Shown here one piece after another: positions 54,170 through 64,000 of a DNA stretch of 64,000 nucleotides; position 1 is the first letter of the stretch, and the number at the start of each line of letters is the position of its first letter. The position numbers were made by a program, and so were the translations under genes. Source of the stretch: Hybos culiciformis (taxonomy: Eukaryota > Arthropoda > Insecta > Diptera > Hybotidae); the NCBI GenBank assembly GCA_964007475.1, contig OZ023273.1, positions 65,903,560 to 65,967,559 of the forward strand, written 5' to 3'. The notes under the pieces were generated by a model. It saw only the letters and a list, made by a program, of their open reading frames with translations. It did no database searches and was not told where the DNA came from.

Positions 54170-56368
54170 TATATATTTCAGAAAGTATTATTTATAACTA
54201 TTAATAATAAAGTATCTCAAATCTCCTCACTTTCAAATATATGTATATTATTTATGATTTTTATAAATATAAATTTACTTTAAATAACAATTAAAATTCC
54301 GATGAGAATAAAATTATTCACTCACATTGAGAAATTAGCAAATTTAGTTAAATTTGTTAAAAGTTTAAATACATTATGTATATAGCAAAACAAAAACTAA
54401 CAACCTAAATTTGCACAATTTTTTTCTCTGAAAAATTTATATTAAAACTTCCTGTGTGGAATTGATTTTTTATATTAAAATATTAATATTTTTAGTTTAA
54501 TTTTATTAAATAATATTATACATGTATATGGACTGCCAATATCAATTCAAATAAGTTTATTTTTTTTTAACTCTAAACTGCCTGAATTTTCCTATCTTAA
54601 AGAAATAATAATAATGAAAAACTAAATAATTTTAAATCAAAAAATTAAAATTTAGTTTTATTTTTTTTTTTTTGTCAAAAGAATAACTAAAAAGAACAAA
54701 AATATAGATACATATATAATGTTGATGACTACGAAGTGTGGTATAATGAGAAACGACATTTATCTCCGCGGTATTAAAATCTTGGAAGTTGTACGATTTG
54801 CGTGGCGTTGAAATTTTATGAAGGATTGATTCAATGATAAAACTTAACGAGATAAAACTAAAAGAATAAATAAAGTTTTTCGAAATCTCGTTTAATATTC
54901 GAGGGAAATCGAAGCTTAAAGATAAAACGCATCAAAATTTAATATTGAATTATTGTTTGGTTATTTAATTAGGCACTCTTGAAGAATATTTGCAGAATAC
55001 ATCAAATTTTTGCAATCCTAATGAAAACTTAATATTGTTTATATTTACAATAACAATCCTCCGAGTCGTTGATATGTTACAATGTACAAGTAAGTACATA
55101 TACTTTACTTGTTTGTATAAAAATATTACAAAAAATCTATTTGTCCAAAAAAAATGTTAATTATTTATTACAGGGTGACCAACATAACTATTTTTTAAAA
55201 AACATGTTCCGTTTTTTGAGGCAGATCTATTATTCCCTTCAATTTGTTGGCAATTGTTCACTTTTTTGAAGATATCTCTTTTTTATTCACTTTTTTATGT
55301 TTTTAGCTCTTTTTCTTTTGTAGATTAAAATCATTAATAATCATATCAAATTTTTTTTATTGATTTATGTTTATTACTGTTGTGACTGACTGAACTAGGC
55401 TCTATTATTTAAAGGCGTTTAACATTGCAACAAAAATGTATGTCAGTTTTTTTTATCACCCTCTTTACAATTATTACTGATAACCAGAGACCGCAAGTTA
55501 ATGTAAATACATGTAAATACATACTCTGTTAACTTGAGAAATAAATCAAATATCTGTGCGAATTATAAAATTTTAACAAAAATTACATCGATCTGTTAGA
55601 TCATATATTTGCATATTTCCCTAATAAATGCATATAATTGCATATTTTTCTGTCATAAATGCATATTTTTGCATTTTTTCGAAATATTTTCGAATCAAAA
55701 AACATTTCAGTGAATTGATTGGTTAAAAAAAATATACAATAAATTTAACTAAGTAAGTATGTCCAAAGTAGAAAATACAGGAGTGACCGAAATGAGATAA
55801 TGGTCTAATTAATTTATTAAGAGATAAAAATATCAATAATCTTCAATTATGAACTTTAAATATTCAGTGTTTACTCTATTATGTGCAAGTGGAAAATTAC
55901 CAAGTACTTTGGAATAAAAGAAATGTTCTCTTAACAAATCACTTACTCCATTCTTTGGTAAAATTCTGTAGTACATCTACATTGTAAACGAATGCTAATA
56001 TATTTTATTTTAAAAAATAATATTGTCGAATTCGAACAGTAACAAATTATAGAATTGACACAAATTCCAGTCCGATATGAAAATCGAACCCACTACCCAA
56101 CACGCCGTAGGGCATATTTCTTAAGATTTTTAGAAGCCTGAACTTCCGGTCTAATAATGATTCGAACTAAGAATTTCCATTTGCACAATAAATTTGGTTC
56201 AATAATATTGCCATTTTTTTTTACTTTTTTTTAACAAATCTAATTATAATTGAAATATAATTTATTTTGTAACCTTTCAAAAAATGTATACTTAAACCGC
56301 ATTTCAACCCAAAATTAAAAATATTAAAAAAAAAACACCAAAATAATTATTTCCTTTCATAAAAATTT
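54170..56368. other. AT-rich intergenic sequence
   Basis: Nothing coding recognised. A short motif near 56060-56120 has a tRNA-like B box on the minus strand. The segment around 54720-54920 is slightly less AT-rich but unassigned. Confidence 0.55.
56060..56160 (-). repeat. Possible tRNA-derived SINE remnant
   Basis: The minus strand reads GGGTAGTGGGTTCGATTTTC, which resembles a polymerase III B box (GGTTCGANNC) in a tRNA-like T arm. No convincing A box or cloverleaf was found, so this is not a tRNA gene. Dispersed SINE or LINE tail is inference. Confidence 0.25.
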
Positions 56369-56800
56369 TTAAAAGCCAGAACGTCTTATCTGCAAAAACT
56401 TAGTTTTGAGTTAGAGCGGAATAAAATTTTTTTTTTAAATAACAAAAAATTTATTTGTTGAAAAATTTTATTTGTTTAGAAAAGTTTTGAGAACAAATTT
56501 GATTTCAGTTTTTTTTTTATAAATTATTAAATTATTCCTTTAAACTTCTGTTATATTTGAATAAGAAACAAATAAGACGTCTTACATAATTAACTTAAAA
56601 TTATTTTCCAAAAGCACAATAAAAAAACTGAACTTAGGACGTTTGTCCAATGCAAAAACCTTCTCAACGGATTTTCATTGAAGAATAAGTCCAATAAGGG
56701 TAAGGATGAAAATAAACAACTTAAATAAAGAAGAAACTTTCTAATATTTTCTCAATTTTTATTTTATCATCATTTAAGACGTTTTGGCTTTTGAACACAG
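56369..56800. mobile_element. Inverted-repeat element, family B copy 2 (432 bp)
   Basis: Inverse-orientation relative of 29639-30073 over its whole length. Its left terminus has lost the outermost CTGTGTTC bases, while the right terminus keeps GGCTTTTGAACACAG. Non-coding. Confidence 0.75.
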
Positions 56801-57897
56801 AAATATATTTAAAAATCCTTTATTTTTACTGTGTGCGAAAACATAAAGATTCTTTTTCTTCCTTTTAGTTTTTTTTTTTTTTTGAAATTTAAATTTTTAT
56901 CTCTCTGCTGTTTTTTTTTTTTTTATTAATTCTCTATATATGTATATATTTAAAAAAAAAATAAAAAATAAAATAAGTACTGAAATTATTTTCATTTTCC
57001 AACAATAACAACAAAACAAAACAAAAAAAAAAGGAAAACGAAATAATTATTATAATAAGAATATTTTTCTTAAGACTTTTTTGGTTTTTTTTTTGTTTTT
57101 TGTTTTTTAAATTAAAAATATAAATTTTGTAAGCAATATTATAAATTCAAAAAAAAAAAAAAAAAAACACAAAAAAAAAATATGCAAATTTTTTTTATAA
57201 ATTACATTTTTATTTACAAAAAAAAAAGGAAAATTAAAAAAAAAAAAAAAGATTATGAATTTTTATGAAATAAAAATATGACGGAGTTCAATGTTCCTTC
57301 CTTATACTAAGGTGAAAAAAAAAAAAAAAAAAAAACAAAACACACAAAATTATATATTGAATTAATTAAAACAAGAAAATTATTCAAAGTATTTTTTTTC
57401 TTGATTTTTATACATGACATATATACATGTATATATTTATTATGTATTTCTGAGAACTGAATATGAAAATAAAATAAAAATAAAAACAACACATTCAACC
57501 AAAAAAAAAAAAAAATACAAAATACAAAATAAAAATGAACAAAACAAAAAACCATAAATTAATAAAAATTCTAAGTTCGTCCCATTTGTAACTCAGAAAT
57601 AAAAATAAAAAAAATAATTTCATTTCGAATATACAATAATTGTAATTGTTTTTATTCTCTTTTTAGCTCTTTTTAATAAAAACACATAAAAAAAAATGAG
57701 AAAAATAATTTATACGCAAAAAAATAAATCAAAGTCAAATTATATAAATTTTATGCTGCGGTCTAAATTTCTAGTTATACACCTTTTTTTTAATCACTTT
57801 TTATTATTACATAGGCCCAAATTATAGGAACGACAAAAAGAAAATTACACTTTCAGTAAAAATATTTAATTTTAGAAAATTAAATTTTTAAGATGTA
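56801..57897. other. Homopolymer-rich non-coding sequence
   Basis: Dense poly-A and poly-T runs (for example ~57150-57180, ~57237-57250, ~57314-57335). No feature recognised. Confidence 0.6.
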
Positions 57898-58346
57898 CTA
57901 TCTAAACCAAAATTAGCTTGAACCTAGCTACTATAAGATAGTTTGAAATCTAGCTTCTAAAATTTGCCTATATTTCAGTTTAAAACTAGGCTTCTTAGGT
58001 AGCAAGGCTAGAACTTCCGTTAATTTACGATTGATCTTGTTTATTAAACCTAACTAATCTAACTGAAATCTAGTATCAATAATTGAAATCTAGCAAGAAG
58101 AAATAGATAATAATTGCAAAAACTAGATTTTATTAATTCTTAAAATTGGCATAAAACTATTTTAAAACTATATTCTACTTTTGAAGTTTCATCAAAGATT
58201 TGAGATAGATTCTATTTTGAGAACTGAATTTTTACGTCAATTATAGCTTTTGAAACTAATAAACTATTTTTAGTAATTAAATTCCCCAACTTAAAACATG
58301 TTACTAGAAAATAACTAGGGATTCTAGTCAATTTTGGTTAAGACAG
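57898..58346. mobile_element. TA-flanked inverted-repeat element (449 bp)
   Basis: The left end CTATCTAAACCAAAATT is matched from the right end by CTGTCTTAACCAAAATT, and both are flanked by TA. Inside, AACTAG/CTAG-type motifs recur many times. Non-coding. The repeats are imperfect, so the element is old. Confidence 0.55.
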
Positions 58347-60160
58347 TAAACTCAAGCTACAAATGACTGTCGTTGTCGCCGCATGTGAGGATGAACACAT
58401 TTGGAACTATCATGCTGGCAGGTACAATAGTTTTGAAATTGTTAAATTTTAGAAAGTCAAAAATGAAATTTATTATAAAAAATTAACTGGATCCCGTAGT
58501 TGCCGAATTGTTCTCTTCAAGATTATGCTATTTTATTACAATGCCAATTTCATAGAACTTTGAAACTCACTTCTTTAAAGTTCAGAATTTTGTATCGGAA
58601 ATGCTAATGTCGTAATCGTTAGTTCTTTTATATTTATTTTAGAAATTTGCAGCAGCTTAAGTCTCCCTTACTACAGGAATTACTTTAATATTTAATAACA
58701 AATAAGCTATTATAGCTGGATTTAAATTATAAATTAAAACAAAATCGTTTATTGCATGCACTACCTAATAAACTATGAAACTGGTACACAAAGTTAATCA
58801 AAAATTACTCCATTCTAAATTAGATTTTTTTTTTGAAGTACCTGAGAACTAATAATTTATTTATTTTCTTAAAATATAATAATTCTTAAAAGTTTCCAAT
58901 TAAAAATAAAAATATTCGATAATGAACGTTGCATGACTAGAACTTACTGAAATTAAATATTCATTTATGTTTCTATTAAGCTAATTGAAAAAAAATATCA
59001 TATATGTGAATATTTTGCTTTCATATACGTCAAAAAATTATTGATAATTTAAACTTCAATTCTTTTCATGGTTTTAACCACAAAAACTACAATGAAACCG
59101 ATAAAAATCATTTCACTGGATTATTTTCTATCAATAACATATATTTACCAGTTTTTTTGTCGCTTTTTTATTATTGCTAACAAAACAATTACTGAAGTTT
59201 AATATTCTTTGAATAGTCAATAAAAACGTCACAGTATCTATATGATTATCATTATTGTGCAACCACGATTTTTAATATACTTATTTCAGTATTAGATCGT
59301 ATACATAACTAACTAACTACACGATTTTTTAATGAATTAGTTCATTATCGCTTTTGATTAGTGTAGGTTAGGTTAAGGTGGCGAGTCAACCGGCCTCACG
59401 TAGACCCACAGGGTCCATAGTAGTACCTTTCTTCCTGAATGTTTAAGGTTGTGGAGTAGATTTTGTTGTATTACCAATTCAAGTCCTTTGCTCAAATTTA
59501 AGTAGACTTTTAAGTTCGATTCTCGTAGCCTCGCTTAAGTCTTTGACGTGATAGCTATCTAGCAGGTTCCTGCTGGATGAGTATAAGTTCGTGATGAATT
59601 AATTCATAGAGTCTCATAAATACAATGCAACATCAGATAAATACATAAATACAGAATTTTATTTAATATACTCATTTTATAGCCTAGCTTTCGAACAATC
59701 CACGCACAAATCAAGTTTATAACAATTAGCACTCTTGCAAATTATGTTTGAATCTGAGTTACAAAATTAATCAAAATTATTCAAAAAAAAAAATACAAAA
59801 AAGTAAATTACTAGAATTAACAAAACAAGAATATCTTTATCACAAATAGATAAAAAAAAAATTCAAGGAAGTAGAAAAACAAATTAAGAAAACAACTCAA
59901 CTTATATAGTCTCTCCAATGTTAAGTAAAAATATAAATAATAATAATAAAAAACAAATTATAGAATTAAATTTGTAAATAAAAATACTATAAAACGAAAT
60001 AAAATAAAATGTAATTTTTTTACTCCTGTACCCTTATAAACTAATAAATAAAAAAATTAATAAATTAAATTTTATCAAAGAAAAAAACATAAATTTATGT
60101 TTTACATATTTTTTAATTGAGCTAAATTTTAATTTTAATTTATTTTTTTTTTTTTTTCAG
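58347..60160. other. AT-rich sequence with one fly-type dispersed repeat
   Basis: Only the repeat at 59365-59594 stands out. The rest shows no coding potential. Confidence 0.5.
59365..59594 (+). repeat. Dispersed repeat starting GTAGGTTAGGTTAAGGTGGC
   Basis: A less AT-rich 230-bp segment with AGGTTAGGTTAAGGTGGCGA, then CCTCACGTAGACCCA and GGGTCCATAGTAGTACC. I recall very similar strings as common interspersed repeats in higher flies. Element class is not known to me, and the assignment rests on memory. Confidence 0.4.
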
Positions 60161-60221
60161 TATTGAAAAGAGACTCAAAAAAACAACTCACTCATTAGGA
60201 CGTCTTCGCACTATAAACTAA
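60161..60221 (+). other. Candidate terminal exon of an unseen transcript
   Basis: A long pyrimidine tract and TTTTTTCAG precede a frame that reads IEKRLKKTTHSLGRLRTIN then TAA, if entered with two bases from an earlier exon. A/T-rich sequence with several AATAAA hexamers follows within 300 bp. No partner exon was found, and its phase does not fit the Side-family donor at 45624. It may be chance. Confidence 0.15.
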
Positions 60222-63200
60222 AGCATTAAAACTCAATTTGGAAGTATTTTAAACATAAATTTATATATGTTTTCTGTGATTCTTATTAATTAATATACAT
60301 AGTATAAAATTAAAAACAACCAAAAAAACTTTCAAAAAATAAATTTATATTAAAATGGTTTTTATTTGTTGAAAACAAAAAAATTAAAAAAAAATTTTTA
60401 ATAGTTTTTATTTAAAATCAAAAACAACTAGAGATCAATGTAAAAATAAAAAATAAATTAAACAAAAAATAAATAAATAAATAAAAATGAGGAAGATGAT
60501 ATTTAAATTTATTTATTAAAATTTGTCTGTAAGAAAAAAAAATCAAATAAAAAAAAATCAATTAAAAAAAAATGATCTTTCTTGAGTGATTTATATTAAA
60601 AAAAAAATAAAAAATAAAAATAAATAAAAACAAGATCTTATTGTGAAAGAAAAAAATATTATATGTTATTAATAAAAAAAAAAAAGATTAAATTATTAAA
60701 AAAAAAATGCCTTTTCATTATTTTGTTTTAAGTTCTTTTCAAACTTTCAAAGACAGATTGAGTGAAATAATTTCATTTTTCGTAAGGATTGTCTGCCACT
60801 CAAGTTAACAAACTGAAATATTTGAATACTTTTAAATATTTTAATCAAATTACAAAGTTTTGTCGAATAATTTTCCCTTCAAAAAGATGGTTTAATATTC
60901 TTCCTTGTCTCTATCATATTGCATATTACAAATAAAACTCAATCACGATTTTGTCGTACTTTCAATGCACCCTACCCTGAAAACGTAGCCCAACCAAATT
61001 TGTTATTATGTAAAAAATACTACTTGTTTACAACGAGTGAAGTTATTATATATAAGTAAAAAGTAAAGTTGTTCAATAGAAAACATGTAAGATAAATATT
61101 TCTAGATATGAGTTAAGTTTTCTGTATATACGCGTATTTAAAATAGTAAAATAAAAATTATGTCTAGAAGAGTATAAAGAATGACTGTACAACTGTGAAA
61201 AAGCATCTTGTCCTAGAACTCCAGTAACAAACCAGTTTCGAAATTCAAAAACTTACTCTGATCAATCACAATGGTTATTAATACGACCTTTTATTTAATA
61301 AATTTTCTATTTCTTATTATTGATCCCTGGGTGAATTCTTTCACAATTAAAAAAAAATTGCCAAGATTATTAATTTATAATTTATATTATAAACCATGTA
61401 AAATAATTTCACACTTTGGATTTTCTTAGTATAACCAATTCCATTTTTTTTTTAAGTAATCAGATTAACTAATCGAAACCCGTGAAATATTCACGGATAT
61501 TAAATAAATTTAAAATTTATGAAACACAAATTTTTATTATATTTTCGAACTTTTGCTTTGTCTTGACTTCTAATTTTTAACCAATTTTTAAAAATTAAAC
61601 AAATTGCAGATTTGCAATAGATGTCTCTATACTTACCTTATATACACTTTTTTAATTTTAATTCCAATTGTTTAATTTTAACTTCTTTTTACTTACCTCT
61701 CTCTATATGGTTACTCTATCTCACTCACAAAATGAGATATTTTTTGAAATATATTTTATGAAACTTTTGACTTACAAAATTGAAAAAAAAAAAATATACA
61801 TACATATAGATACATGGTCGAATTAATATATGATTATCTTTAACTCGTTGAGACCTAATACGGATTTTAAATAATTGATCTGGAAAAATTTTGAATAATG
61901 CACAATTAAAGTTTCTAAAAAAAAGAAATTATACAATTTAAATAATTTTGATTTTTTTGTCCCAAGAGTACATCTGAAAATAAAATACTTTCACAGTTGA
62001 ATAAATATTTTGTTAATAATTTTTGGTGAGTTTTAAATAGATTTTCTTTCCTTTGTTTCATATATTTTTTGGTCTATTAGTTTAGAACTTATATTATTTT
62101 TGAATCTTAAAATAAAATAATTCATGTCAACTCAATTTTTTGCTATAAATAAAAATTATTAAAGTGTATTTTATTTATTGAACGTTAATTAAGATTGACA
62201 TACGTAGTAATGATAATTCTCATCGTTCTATAAAAATAACCACATATTCCAAGTCAGTTTAGTTCAAAATGATTGATACTTTACATAATTATCTGTTAAA
62301 AAAACTAAAAAACTATGTAATTATTAATTACATAAAGATATATATTTACCAATTTTATTAGCAAATATTTATAACAAATTTACTTAAACACTCTAAAACT
62401 TCGATCTTATAATAAATATAAACTGCCACCAAAAGCCCTCATCAAAATGGAATATAATAATAGGGGCTATGAAAAGTTTGATATCATCTAATTGTTTCTA
62501 AAATATTTTGAATAAATTATCATTGTATCAAATCAACTATCCGTTGGATGCACTTTAATTGCAATCGTAAATTTAAAACTTTTCCCAATGTAGGTATTGT
62601 CACCAGAAAAAGGACAAAGACTTAAAAAACTTAAAAAAAAAATTCTGAAATGGATTTAAATTTTAGTATAAGCTGCTAAGTTAAAAACTATCTATGAAAT
62701 TCAATTCCAAAAGTTTCTTTATTAGCTTATACATTCTTACATTCTACTATCTAATTAACGATTAAGATAAACTTTAAGTTCAAATGCAATTTTTATTTTT
62801 TTTTCTTATGTTACTATTAACTTTACTAATCCCAGCATTTTATTAATTTTATTCATGTTATTGGAAAATGCATCATCTACCAAAAATTTAAAAACTTCGG
62901 GATAACTAAATGCTTCAAAAAATAACCGCTGGTGTAAATTGAAAGCTACAGAATTGACACTAATGTAGCGAGGAATATTAAAATACTTCGTAAATGTGTG
63001 GTAGTGAGAAATCTTGACGTCAACTTCAACGTTTGTGTAAACATTTTAATTTTGCATCATGCCTGTCGCTTCGGTCTCGATTAGTTCAGAGGTAAAGACA
63101 GATTGCCTAACATCAACCTTATATTCTACTTTAAAACTTGTCCAATAGAGAAAAAAAAATTAATTTTTTAAAATTTTAGTTAAGACAAATTTGGTATATT

Positions 63201-64000
63201 TTATTTAAATTTTTTGAAAGTGGGCGAGGCAAAATAAAATTTAACATAATACCATACACTGTTGTTAACATAGATTAGATATTAGATACTTTAAAATTAA
63301 AGTTAAAAATAACACAAAACATTTGTTAAAATATTACAATAATTTTCTGTATATATATATACAAGTACTGTATTTAAAATTTGTAGTACATTTTGGCATT
63401 TTACATTAAATATCTTAGAATTTTCTTCTTAAAATATCTGCAGTAAGTATCACATGATAAAAATAAAAAAAAATATTCCTTACAAGGTGTTCTATTTTTA
63501 TTCCTAGAATTTCCCATCCAAGCGCTTTAAGTGCTTTAAAATTTAATTTGTCGTATGAGAAGCTAACTACAAACAATTTTTTTCAACGGTAACTCTTTAT
63601 TTGATGGATAATAACATATAAACTCCAATTCAGAAAACATAAAAAATTTTCCTAAAAAAAATAATAATAATTACTTTACCCGTTCTACTTACTAATTAAT
63701 TAATCAGTAGCTATAATAAAAAATTTCGAGCCAAAAACTTTAGTTGTTAGTCTTGTAGAATTTAGTTTATTTACACATAGTATTATTGTAATAATCTAAA
63801 TATAAAATAATTAATAATAATACAAATAATAATAATAATGACAATATTGTAATAAAGCTTTTTACGTTTTTCAGGATTGACATTGTCAGAGAAAATATAT
63901 TGACTTTAAATAGAGTGATTTTAAATTGAAACCTTATCCACGGAAAGTATTTTAATGTATAAGAACACATAAAGATTCATAAATTCCTAAATACTATCAA
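60222..64000. other. AT-rich intergenic sequence
   Basis: No exon, RNA gene or structured repeat recognised up to the window edge. Confidence 0.55.

Noticed and set aside
56060..56160. tRNA gene on the minus strand
   Set aside because: Only a B-box-like motif is present. No A box, anticodon arm or acceptor stem can be folded.

Overview
The window is very AT-rich eukaryotic DNA with no prokaryotic features. It most likely comes from an insect, and probably from a fly. The reasons are a sidestep (Side) family gene, CAA/CAG poly-glutamine coding runs, many small inverted-repeat DNA transposons, and a dispersed TTAGGTTAAGGTGGC-type repeat that I recall from fly genomes. The species cannot be fixed from the sequence.

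One protein-coding gene dominates the window. On the + strand, twelve exons between 4379 and 49908 join in consistent phase into the last ~872 residues of a Side-family cell-surface protein. The visible part runs Ig2, Ig3, Ig4, Ig5, a fibronectin type III domain, one transmembrane helix, and a cytoplasmic tail with a YAEL motif, a poly-Q tract and a C-terminal ESCV that fits a class I PDZ ligand. The start codon, signal peptide and first Ig domain are missing and should lie upstream. Most introns are 1-10 kb. In flies, Side proteins bind Beaten-path proteins in axon guidance and synaptic partner choice. I cannot name the paralogue.

Layout: 1-4378 is upstream intronic sequence with a decayed non-LTR retrotransposon piece. 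4379-10774 holds Ig2 and Ig3. 10775-20444 is a large intron with a hAT/ZMYM1-like transposase remnant and several small DNA transposons. 20445-31658 holds Ig4 and the first half of Ig5. 31659-37654 is an intron with one hAT element and a transposon-in-transposon nest. 37655-45624 holds the end of Ig5, FNIII, TM and proximal tail. 45625-49188 is the strangest intron: it has 21-bp tandem repeats and a foldback element made of at least 13 copies of a 40-bp palindrome, with a GC-rich double hairpin inside. 49189-49908 is the last coding exon. 49909-64000 has no convincing gene. It holds small transposons, a 695-bp near-perfect foldback, and one weak candidate terminal exon at 60161.

The most unusual structures are the palindrome array at 46867-48231, its GC-rich core (47748-48095), and the foldback at 53475-54169, which shares a TAAGACCTCG motif with that core.
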